A stretch of 64,000 nucleotides of DNA, taken from the NCBI GenBank assembly GCA_964019425.1, contig OZ025807.1, positions 802,823 through 866,822 on the forward strand, written 5' to 3'. Positions 41,448-50,683 of this stretch are shown here, piece by piece. Below the pieces are notes generated by a model. The model saw only the letters and a list, made by a program, of their open reading frames with translations. It was not told the DNA's origin and ran no database searches. How positions within the stretch are numbered: position 1 is the stretch's first letter; each line of letters starts with the position of its first letter. The position numbers were made by a program, and so were the translations under genes. Origin of the DNA: Flectonema sp. DT1601. Its lineage: Eukaryota; Euglenozoa; Diplonemea; Diplonemida; Diplonemidae.

Positions 41448-42426
41448 TTTATTTATGCTGTTCCCTCTTGTCTAGCTTTCTCTACTTTTTTATTTTCATT
41501 TAAACGGGTGTTTTGTGTTTCTTAATTGTGTTCTTCTTTTTTTTTTTTTTTTTTTACTTGTCTTCCTCTCACATCCCAAACGTGTAATAAAACCAACCAC
41601 CTGCTGTTCTTGACCAAAGAGTAGTAGTGATGGTGAAAACCAACAAAAATATACCAGCCGGTAAGAGCTCCCTGACCACGAGCTTGGACGGTTATATTAC
41701 TTTTCGACATGCTGTACTTTGGTTGGTGTGTATCGAAGAAACCTCACTCTTTCCTTAACTTAATTGAAATACGTAAAATAGGATTAAATTAAAGGAGGGT
41801 GGCTTTGACGACGTCTTTGCTGAACAGACCCCTTTTGATTTTTTTCCTTGATAGCTATTTTTATCATACTTTTTAAGAAAAAAAAAAAAAAAAAAAACGT
41901 AAAAGGGGAGAGCCGCTTGAATACAGCGGATTTTCCCTTAGTAAAATCTAACTAATACAGAGTCTTATGTAGTTTTCTGTGATATCTATTTAAAAAAGGC
42001 ATTCTTTATTGTTCAAGAATAGGAGCTATTACTCTTCTTCTGAATAACTTTATGACCACAATTATTGATATTATATTTAATTACCTTTTGCTTATTTATT
42101 AACTGATCAGTACCCAAGTCAAAGACACAATTTAAGGAACTCCCCGTTATTTTTTTTTTTTAAATTTCTTTTTTTTTTTTGCATTTTTCATTTTTTTTCA
42201 AAAAAAAAAAAAAAAAAAACGTATCTGTACAGACTGATGAGATCTCTGATGATCATGTTGGCTGAAGCAGGTTTTTGATATTTTCTTTATTCCTCTCTTG
42301 TTTTTTTTTTCTTTTCTTTCTTTTTTTCTTCTTCTTGTTCTATTTTGAATACCAGATTTGAATTTAAAATGACATTTCAAAGACAATCAATGTTACTTCT
42401 AATCAGCCATCATAATGCCGTAAGAA
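41448..42426 (+). other. Intergenic with hairpin 41904-41940
   Basis: A/T-rich with long homopolymers. At 41904-41940 AAGGG pairs with CCCTT and, across an internal loop, CCGCT with AGCGG around a 7-nt loop. A TTACTTCTAATCAG site near 42406 precedes the PX gene. Confidence 0.5.
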
Positions 42427-43419
42427 ATGGAAGAATCTATAGGGACACGTACAAGGAATGGAGGCGGCGTTTATGAGGCATCTACTGCTGGTTCGGATTG
42501 CTCGCAGGGGATGGACCCAAACTGGGTTGAAACCGCAGTTGTTGTTGGACGTGAAAAAATAGGAGTCACGCGATACAGTATCTCTGTAAAGGAAGAAAAC
42601 ACGCATAATAATGAGATTGAAGGCGAGACTTGGATTATTAAGAGGAGATATACGGACTTTAAAAAGATTTATCAAATCATTAGCACCCACTGCAAGCTTA
42701 AAACTGAATTCCCAGGCAGACTCCTCCGAGCTTCCACATCAGCTTTAAACAACAGACAGAGGCTGTTATCAAGATTTCTAGCAGTTGCAATATTCGCTGC
42801 TACTCAATATACTGAAATTCAAAATGATTTGGGTTCATTCATGGGTTGTCCTTGGGCTCCGGAATGGAGTGAAGTCAACAACAAGAACAGATCTTTAACG
42901 TCGGCAAAACTTCTCACTGAGCAAGAATTCGATCAAAAAAGATTGCTTCACGTTGAAGAGGAAGCTCAATCCAGAGGGGCTCTCGGAGTAGTACAACACC
43001 AGTGTTTTCTAGCACTTAATAATATAAATATGAACTTACTTGAGCGATATCAGTATGCAAGAGAGAGAAGTATCACTGTCAGTAGTCCTTGGATAAAGAC
43101 AGAAATACAAGATAGAGTTGTAGCTGGTAACAACACCCCGACATCTTATCTAATACACGTCATTCCTCTAAAGGGAGAAAAGTGGGTTGTGCAGAGAAGG
43201 TACAATGAATTCGTGAGTTTGAAATCAGCTGTAAAACAATTACTTCCTTCGGGTGCTTTATCGTCATTTCCACCACGTCATCTTTTCAGACCATCGCAAT
43301 CGGCATTAGATTCCAGACAGAATATGCTACACAACTACCTTGACTCTGTTGTAGTCCACGCACAGGCTTCTGTCGCATTGAGGCAGATCGTCACTACTTT
43401 TTTGTATGCTCCGCATTAA
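42427..43419 (+). CDS. Protein with two PX (phox homology) domains
   Basis: 330 residues, single exon. Each half carries the phosphoinositide-binding PX signature. The first has IIKRRYTDFKKI and then EFPGRLLRAS with the following NNRQRLLSRFL; the second has VVQRRYNEFVSL and then SSFPPRHLFRPS with DSRQNMLHNYL. The RR-Y-F basic motif and the FPxR loop are intact in both, so both may bind PI3P-type lipids. The domains are separated by about 70 residues with charged helices. A tandem PX protein lacking other domains fits an endosomal trafficking adaptor of the sorting-nexin type; this is inference. Confidence 0.88.
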   Translation: MEESIGTRTRNGGGVYEASTAGSDCSQGMDPNWVETAVVVGREKIGVTRYSISVKEENTHNNEIEGETWIIKRRYTDFKKIYQIISTHCKLKTEFPGRLLRASTSALNNRQRLLSRFLAVAIFAATQYTEIQNDLGSFMGCPWAPEWSEVNNKNRSLTSAKLLTEQEFDQKRLLHVEEEAQSRGALGVVQHQCFLALNNINMNLLERYQYARERSITVSSPWIKTEIQDRVVAGNNTPTSYLIHVIPLKGEKWVVQRRYNEFVSLKSAVKQLLPSGALSSFPPRHLFRPSQSALDSRQNMLHNYLDSVVVHAQASVALRQIVTTFLYAPH

Positions 43420-43814
43420 AACCTAAAAAAATCTATTACAAAAAAAAAAAACGAAGGAACAGTTACTAGGAAGTCCTTACATGTAAGAAAGTATAATTTA
43501 ACCATTGAGGGATTACGGAGGGGAGGGGAAAAGAAAGAAGAAGGGGAAAAAAAATCTGGCGGTTTTTTGAAACTTTGTGTTGTAATCCGGAGTTTTCAAA
43601 AACTTTGTGCAGAATTAGGTTTCCCAAAAAAAAAAAAAAAAAAAAAACGTTTAAACGTGGGGTATGTTTTTGTAATGTAAATTGTGATAATAAAAAAAAA
43701 TAAAAAAAAAAAGAAGTACTTCACGGCTATGAGAATAGTTGTCGTCGAACACTTCATATCAGGTCTTGCTCTCTTTTTTATTTTATTTTTTACTAAATAA
43801 CTCAGTTGTCTTAG

Positions 43815-44050
43815 TTAATAATAGAGATTTTCGCTCGCCATTCGCTAAAAGTAATTATTTTTTTTTCTCGCTGTTTTGCTAAAAGAAACTGTTTTTTTCG
43901 CCGTCCTATTGAAGTTTTAATTCCTTTTTCGCTGTTCACTAAAAAAAGTTTTAACTTGTTTTCGCCGTTCAATAGAAGTTGTAATCTTTTTACTAAACAA
44001 CGAAATGGAATTATTGGACCCTCCCAACAGCGAAAATCTTTAATAATTAT
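43815..44050. mobile_element. Short MITE-like element with internal degenerate repeats
   Basis: The left end TTAATAATAGAGATTTTCGCT is an imperfect inverted copy of the right end AGCGAAAATCTTTAATAATT. Between them are about five degenerate units of 33-40 bp built on CGC(C/T)GTTC...AAAAGTT followed by a T run. No clear target-site duplication could be fixed because the flanks are A/T-rich. Confidence 0.5.
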
Positions 44051-44522
44051 GTAGGCAAACACTTAACCTACTTAAGCATATAAAATAATGTTGACTTTTT
44101 CGTGTGACATTTGCAGTTCAGTTTTCCCCCATTATTTTTCTCTAATAAGAGTATCTCTTACTGAGTTGGATTCTGCGTGACTTGTGATTGCATCATTCTG
44201 ATGCCTAGCTTCCCTTCCCTTTGTTAGTACGTTTCGGGTGGTATACTTCCCTTTTGAAATGCGTTGAGTAGACGACTTGACGTCTCCTACCGCATCAGAA
44301 GCAGTTTTTCTTTTCTTTTCTTTTTTTTTTGTAGCTAAAAATTCCTGTTGTTATTGCACAGAAAAAGTCCCTTTAATAGGGGGTAAAAAGTTTTTTTTTT
44401 TTTCTAGCCACGCAATAGTGATCGTTCTTTTTTTTTTTTTTTTTCTTCTTCCCCCATCCCAACACGGAAAAAGAGATGTGTATGCAGCTAAGTTAGAAAC
44501 ATTTATTATAATGTAAAGTATT

Positions 44523-44623
44523 TACGTCAATCGCAGAGTGTATACCTACACTAACATTACCTTTAGTCACTGTATCTCAGAACTAATGTTAAATTATCGT
44601 TATGTTGTTTATGATACAATACA
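44523..44623 (+). repeat. Dispersed conserved element, copy B
   Basis: Partner of 18711-18802. TAACATTA at 44552 pairs with TAATGTTA at 44584, enclosing the conserved CCTTTAGTCACTGTATC, so the hairpin is longer here than in copy A. Confidence 0.6.
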
Positions 44624-46280
44624 TTTGTATTTTACGTACAAACTCGAACAGTGAATCCCCCCATCCCAACTAAGAACAGGAATGCCAACAGAAATGAAAG
44701 TTTTTCCAAAGAAAGTTTCTAAGAAATTCACCCATTCGCGATCCAGCGAAATGGGCTTCACTGGTAGCGTGCTACAAACCCGTTTTCAACTTTAGTTTTT
44801 TTAAAACTTGGTGACCAGGTATCAGCTGAACCATAATTACTGTGTTCTTGCTTGTGTTCAAGTTACCCGATGATATAATTCTGAATCAATTTACCCGCAT
44901 CATTTTTCGTGCTTTATCTTTTCTTCTTATTCTGCTCTGCTTCCCAGAGTCAGACTTAAAAAGAGAAAATTGAAGATATTTCTGTCGTTGTAAGTACAGA
45001 ACTCACTCTTGATTAGGCCATCCTTCTTTTATTGTATTTGTTTGTAGGTAGCGAGTCACTTGTTGAGGTATCTCGGGTGAGTTGTGCGTTGAGATCACTG
45101 AAGCTACTTTTTTTTTTTTTTTTTTTTTGTTGCTGTATTGAGCACGTATTGTAAGAGCTGGTAAGAATGTTGGGCAACACACGTAAACCTCCTTTAGCTT
45201 TCTCAGTTTAAGTCGGGTTCACGGTTTGCACAAACCAAAAAAAATCACGTGTTATATTTACGAATTTTCTGTATATGTTAAGGCTATTTATTTCTTTCTT
45301 TTTCTTTTTTTTTTTGTACAAAAGTGACAGCTAAAAAACATCGTTGTCGGCAACGTCAAAATACTGTATTTTCCCTATTTGGAAGTAAACAGAGTGGTTT
45401 TTATATTCTTCTTCTTCTTTTTTTTTTTTTTTTCATTGTTCCCTACCTACCACAGTATTTATCAGATGTTTTCTGTTTGTTTGCGGATTCTTTCACTGTC
45501 TTCAATGAATCCTAGATTGCATTTCTCCTTTACGTTTCTTCACACATATTGGTTTCCACGTAATGTTCTCACAGATGGTAATCATAACTTTACCTTGTTA
45601 AAGAACACAACCATATTATGATTCTATGGGTGGTGACGAAATGGTTGAAGGGTGTCAATTCTATCTTGAATATTTAAAAAAAAAAAAAAACCCGTTTTTG
45701 GCATTGGTGAATCTTGACACGCGGCCAGAATTCTCATAATTGGATGAGCAATATGGTCATAAGTTGGGAAACAACTCTACACAAAATTCGTGGGTAACCG
45801 TGAATAACCCATACCGGCTAGGCGGTTGGGACCCTGGGGTGCACAGTCAGGCCGGAACCCGTTCAGAAGTTCGGTGTATTTTGGGCAATAATGTCTTTCA
45901 TTTTTGATTGAAAGGGGTCGATTGTTTCTTCCTCAAAAAAAGAAGAAACGAGGGTCCTTTTTTTTGTCCAACGTGCATGTGTTTTCTTGTTTTTGTTGTT
46001 TTGCATCGACAAAGTCGGCGAAGAAACTATCCAGATTAAGAGCAGTTGTTTATTGTCATGTTATCTATTTCTAATAGTCTGCGATCAACAAAATATATAA
46101 GAATTGTATCTAACTAAAGTGGTTATTCTTTTTTTTTTTTTTTCCTTTTTTCTTTTCTCAAGCTGTTTTTCTCAATCATTTTATTCCCACCTGTTGTGTT
46201 ATTCGGAATTTGATTTTTGAACGGTTGAGCCACTACTTGGTTTTTCTTGGTTATTTGTGCTACAAAAAGACTGTATTAAC

Positions 46281-46298
46281 ATCATTCTTTGTTTTCAG
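46281..46298 (+). promoter_or_regulatory. Pyrimidine tract and acceptor before the dynactin-like gene
   Basis: ATCATTCTTTGTTTTCAG, 92 nt before ATG 46390. A candidate 5' UTR intron or spliced-leader acceptor. Confidence 0.55.
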
Positions 46299-46389
46299 TT
46301 CGTTCGCACATATCAAAACTAAAATACTAATTAGACTGAACGTCTTAAACACAGTTATCAGATAGTTACTATTACAGCACAAGTATAAC

Positions 46390-47325
46390 ATGTCTGAAGG
46401 AAAAAAAATAAAAAATCTTCCTGGTTATGATAATAGTGGAGTAAACTGCTATGAGTATACACCGGAAAATGAACATGTAGAGGAAGAGAAGAAAGTTCAA
46501 CCGGAAGAGTTTCGCGACAGTTCAGTAGCGGCTGTGGAAACTATTAAGATGGAGGAAGGAGCGAAAATTTTTGATCACTTAAAAAAGTTAGAACGGGAAA
46601 GTGGAATCCATCAACTTCACGAGATCCTATCAGAAGAAAAAACATCATTTAGTGACATCCAAAGTGATATAAGTAAACTTCAGGCTTCGGTGGTAAAATT
46701 AATTTCAACTGACACGAAAGCGGCTGATTCAGCGATCCCAACACCAGAACAACTCTCAGATTTAAAATCACGAATTTCTCAATTAGAATCAACCGTCGGT
46801 TCTGAATCCGCTGGTTCTCAGTCACTCCTCACTCTCACAAGTAAATTAGATGAAAGGTCTACCCTTCTTGATCAACAAGTTTTAAACGAAACACTTGATA
46901 AATTACATAAGATGTCCACATCAATTGATTCAATCTTATCACTAAATAAGAAATCAGAGATGACTATCGGAAGGGGAGGTAAACTTGCTTCTGATGGATT
47001 CCCTTCAACAGCAGACGATTTGAGTAAACTTATCGAAGAATACCTTCCTTTTGAACAAAGTGCTGATGTAATTACTTCAGTTATGGAACGTCTTTTAGCT
47101 CTGAGATCTTTACATGATTCTGCACACTTAACAACAACTCTTGTGAGAGAAGCTGATTCACTTCGGACTAGCACAGATGCAATTCTCTCGTCTTCTCTTC
47201 AAACATTGTCAACGCTGTCTGAGCAGTCTTCAGTAGCAGCTCGGCAAGCAGCAGACAACACAGCAAGCATACAAAAGCGAATCTCTCGCTTGAACAAAAA
47301 CATCAAACTACTTGAGAAAAGTTGA
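46390..47325 (+). CDS. Dynactin subunit 2 (p50 dynamitin)-like protein
   Basis: 311 residues, single exon. The N-terminus contains NLPGYDNSGVNCYEY, resembling the conserved N-terminal dynamitin motif (LPG ... DVYET). The rest is coiled coil: LSDLKSRISQLESTVGS, then LLTLTSKLDERSTLLDQ, and a C-terminal part with STADDLSKLIEEYLPF, RLLALRSLHDSAH and ending IQKRISRLNKNIKLLEK, in the same order as animal p50. The protein is shorter than the animal form (about 400). p50 forms the shoulder of dynactin, linking cargo to dynein. Assignment rests on motif order in a coiled-coil protein, so it is good but not certain. Confidence 0.78.
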   Translation: MSEGKKIKNLPGYDNSGVNCYEYTPENEHVEEEKKVQPEEFRDSSVAAVETIKMEEGAKIFDHLKKLERESGIHQLHEILSEEKTSFSDIQSDISKLQASVVKLISTDTKAADSAIPTPEQLSDLKSRISQLESTVGSESAGSQSLLTLTSKLDERSTLLDQQVLNETLDKLHKMSTSIDSILSLNKKSEMTIGRGGKLASDGFPSTADDLSKLIEEYLPFEQSADVITSVMERLLALRSLHDSAHLTTTLVREADSLRTSTDAILSSSLQTLSTLSEQSSVAARQAADNTASIQKRISRLNKNIKLLEKS

Positions 47326-47507
47326 TAAACATACCACTCAGGGGGTAAAACACTTCTCTAGTTCTTTCAGACACTTCGAAATAAACTTCTGATTGAAGTC
47401 ATTTTATTTACAACGTTCGTGTTAACTACAAAAAAAAAAAAAAAAAAAAAGTGTTACAAATTTTAAGTTCAGTTTTGGAAACTATAAAAATACGTATCAC
47501 CAGCTAG

Positions 47508-47534
47508 TCATCTTCTACTTTATCATCATTTCAG
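47508..47534 (+). promoter_or_regulatory. Pyrimidine tract and acceptor before the SMYD-like gene
   Basis: CATCTTCTACTTTATCATCATTTCAG-type tract ending 14 nt before ATG 47549. Confidence 0.55.
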
Positions 47535-47548
47535 TTAAAACCTTACTA

Positions 47549-48685
47549 ATGTCAGATTCCCACCTCGAAAAGCTAACAGCCGGAACCAAAGTCTGCGTAA
47601 GAGAAGGAGAATGGGGAAATGGCGTCTATTCAACTACTGATCTGGAGAAAGGTGATATTATTTGGAAAGAAAAAGTTCAGTTTTTGGGATACAGTGGAAC
47701 ACGAGCAAATAATAATGGAGAGGGGACGGGAGAGGTTTGCGATCACTGTTTTAAAATGACAGCAGCATATGAGGGTCCTAAGATCGCACCAGCATTACCT
47801 GTGGGATGTGATAGCGGGTTTATGGCTGAATCAATCAATGAGAAATCACAATTAAACAAAACTCAACCAATCACATGTGAACACTGCAACTCACAATGGT
47901 ATTGCAGCTTAGAATGTAAGCAGTCAGCTTGGAACTGTTATCATTCTGCTTTGTGTGGACCGAAATTCACGAAATTTCTATCAGACTACGTGGACACAGC
48001 TGCTGACGTATCCTCATTGAAGAAAATAAAGCAAAGGATACTAGTTATAAAGATGCTTCTCACATACAAATCATCTGAGTCTACCTTTGCTTCAGAACAT
48101 ATTGATAATTTAGTATCCCTCCCTCCTGACGCTGAAGACTCTCCTCTAAATATGAGTGATGAACAAGTTATTTGGGATAAAGAAATCCACAACAGACTAC
48201 TAGACTGCTTGAGTACATCTTTTAATAAAGATAATTTTCCTTATTCTTTGTACTACACGATGCTTGATAAAATGAAAACAAATGCTGTTGAACTTAATTT
48301 GTCTCTCAAGCTCTGTGATGGAGAACAAGCAGTCAATCATTCATGTCACAGTGCTTCAGGTCTGTTTGCGCTACAGTCATACGTAAACCACTCTTGTAAT
48401 CCGAACTCTCATAGAGTCTTTTTTGATGGTCATCTGCACTTTATCTGCGTCAGACCGATCAAAAAGGATGAGCAATTAGTAATGGCATACGTAAACCCCG
48501 CGAACTCAATCACTGATCGGCAAAAGAAACTTCGATCTCACTGGGGGATCTCTTGTGTCTGTGATCGATGCAAGGCTGACCTCGTCAAACTTGTTATGTT
48601 TCGAAAACTGATGGCTGGTTTGAAAGCGAAAGCCGACAGCAAGAAAGCTGACCCGGCAGTGACGCACGAAGAAGATGCTGGGTAA
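47549..48685 (+). CDS. SMYD-like SET and MYND domain lysine methyltransferase
   Basis: 378 residues, single exon. A split SET domain starts with GEWGNGVYSTTDLEKGDII. A MYND-type zinc finger follows (CDHC ... CEHCNSQWYCSLECKQSAWNCYH ... C), then SET resumes with YVNHSCNPNSHRVFFDG and ICVRPIKKDEQLVMAYVN, and the post-SET cysteines GISCVCDRC complete it. The SAM/lysine-channel motif NHSCNPN is intact. An 80-residue insert lies between MYND and the second SET part. SMYD enzymes methylate histones and cytoplasmic proteins; the substrate here is unknown. Located 156 nt before the SPAG6 gene. Confidence 0.9.
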   Translation: MSDSHLEKLTAGTKVCVREGEWGNGVYSTTDLEKGDIIWKEKVQFLGYSGTRANNNGEGTGEVCDHCFKMTAAYEGPKIAPALPVGCDSGFMAESINEKSQLNKTQPITCEHCNSQWYCSLECKQSAWNCYHSALCGPKFTKFLSDYVDTAADVSSLKKIKQRILVIKMLLTYKSSESTFASEHIDNLVSLPPDAEDSPLNMSDEQVIWDKEIHNRLLDCLSTSFNKDNFPYSLYYTMLDKMKTNAVELNLSLKLCDGEQAVNHSCHSASGLFALQSYVNHSCNPNSHRVFFDGHLHFICVRPIKKDEQLVMAYVNPANSITDRQKKLRSHWGISCVCDRCKADLVKLVMFRKLMAGLKAKADSKKADPAVTHEEDAG

Positions 48686-48807
48686 TGGGAGTGCGAAAAG
48701 AAATATAAAAATAAAAAATATTATTTTTGTGATCAAGTACTCAACCGTTTAGACTGCTTAGAAAACAGCCATTTAATAAACAACAACAACAACAGCAACA
48801 ACGTTAA

Positions 48808-48823
48808 CTTAACTTCTATTCAG
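48808..48823 (+). promoter_or_regulatory. Pyrimidine tract and acceptor before the SPAG6 gene
   Basis: TTAACTTCTATTCAG ending 18 nt before ATG 48842. Confidence 0.55.
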
Positions 48824-48841
48824 GATAAACAAACTAACATA

Positions 48842-50426
48842 ATGGATCCTGGAATCGAAGAGTTGTTTTCAAAGTATGAGGAGAGTAAGAGATCATTCGT
48901 ACAATCCATAGCAGACCTTGTAGGAGACAAGGAGAAGGTTGAGAAGGTACGACTGAGAGGAGTTCTAAAGCACCTCAGAATCCTTATGGCTGATACTAGT
49001 GAAGATATTCAACAGGCAGCAGCTTTAGCAATCGCCCGAATGGCAGCAGAGTGTGAAGACGTCGCAAAAGACGTCGTCAGCGAAGGAATACTCGACGTTG
49101 TAATAAATTCATTAAAACAACTTCCAAATGGTGACGGTGCGTACTACCGTCGGAGTGCTGCTAATGTTCTTCGAGCGATTTCAAAACATTCTCTGACTCT
49201 AGCTGAGGCGTGTGATACTGCTGGAGCGCTACCTGAACTTAGGAAGTGTCTCTCGGATCCTGATCTTGGCGTTCAGGAATCAGCAACGTTTGCGTTAACT
49301 TCAATTGTAAGACACTCAAAGGAGTTAGCGTCTCACGCAGTACAATTAGAGATTGATTCTCTTATAACTGTGAATGGGTGTGATACATCAGTTACTCTCA
49401 CAAGGCTGTCATTATCACTGTTGGTTGAGATGGCTATGCACTTTCCGGAGATAACAAAAACAAGAGGAGCTATTCAATATGCACACAAGTGTCTTTACTT
49501 ACCTGATGTTAGATCTCGTCGAAATGCTTTAATTATTCTAACACACATCTCTCAACACTCAACAGAATGCTGTGAAACAGTTGTTCAAGAAAACGTCATC
49601 CCTGGAGTGTACAAACTACTACAAGATCAAGATACTTCTATACGAAAGTCTACAGGTATGATTTAATGTTGTTGATGTTTGTTTATTGAAATGGTACTTC
49701 CCAGTCACCCCCAACATCAAAACAGGAAGCCTTGCAGCAGCTATTGCAAAACACACACCAGAACTGTCAGCTTTAATTGTTAACACTGGCGGGGTTACGT
49801 TATTACTAAGACATGGTGTTGAAGAAACAATGTTACAAGTAATGCGTAATATATGCAGTCATACAGCAGGTCTTGCATGGTCATGTATAGAAGCGGGTGT
49901 TGTACAAGTCGCTTTACGAGTTGTGTTAGATGGAAGTGGGACATATTATCAAGAAACAGTTAGAGTAACAGCTGTCACACTCCTTCATACTATTGCTAGC
50001 TATGGACCAGAACACTCACGTTCAGTGACAGACGCTGGTGTTTTACTTTCATTGATGGATGTTCTTACAGATGACGGAGGTACCGATGATCTAAGATCTG
50101 CCTCCAAGAAGTCAATAAAATCAATCATATCTCATTCTCGTGATCTATCTTCTCTCGAACCTCTGCTGCACACTTCGGCACCTCCTTCGATTTTGAAATA
50201 TCTCTGTCGTCAATATTCTTTAATACTTCCTACAGACATAACAGCCCGTAGAGCGTTTGTAGCAAATCGAGGACTGTCGACAGTTCAGCGACTGTCTGCT
50301 CCGGTAGGTAGTCCTCTTCATGAATACATTCAAAAGATTAATAAATGCTTTCCTAAAGAGGTTGTTCAGTATTTCGATCCAACCGCTGTGGCTTTTGATG
50401 TTGTCGACGACTACAGAATTCAATAA
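48842..50426 (+). CDS. SPAG6: SPAG6 / PF16 axonemal central-pair armadillo protein
   Basis: Exons 48842..49655 and 49726..50426 (70-nt intron, GTATGA..ACAG, phase 1), 504 residues, the usual family length. It consists of armadillo repeats throughout (e.g. AAALAIARMAAECEDVAK, ATFALTSIVRHSKELA). The C-terminus matches the family: SILKYLCRQYSLILPTD, ARRAFVANRGLSTVQRL, then HEYIQKINKCFPKEVVQYFDP. PF16 stabilises the C1 microtubule of the flagellar central apparatus, so the organism should have a motile 9+2 flagellum. The intron falls inside an ARM repeat (RKSTGSLAAAIA). Confidence 0.95.
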
Positions 50427-50683
50427 AATGAAACAAGAAGAAAAAGAAGAAAAAAAAAAAGTTAACTTCACATTTACACCCACACTTCAATTTAACAAAA
50501 CTACGTTAGTTTACTTCTGTCATGTTAGTAGTCTTCAATTCAATTCTTATTTTCTCTAAGGTACCAACAACATATAAATAATAATTGATACGGCACATAA
50601 GACGTAAACGATATTCCATATTATTATTCTTTTGATAACTAGGTATACATAAATTGCCCCATATATATAAATAAATAGAAAAA

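Larger units (their letters stand above)
43420..46389 (+). other. 3 kb gene-free region
   Basis: Holds a MITE-like element (43815-44050), the second copy of a dispersed element (44523-44623), two adjacent hairpins (44731-44755 and a GTAGC/GCTAC near 44764-44776), and a GC-rich structured island (45790-45900) in otherwise A/T-homopolymer sequence. Small frames at 44277-44516 and 45324-45621 are T-run artefacts. Confidence 0.5.

Noticed and set aside
42234-42265. CTGATGAG resembling a hammerhead ribozyme core, with overlapping C/D-box-like TGATGA and CTGA
   Set aside because: No GAAA segment after a stem II, and the box spacing is too short for a C/D snoRNA.
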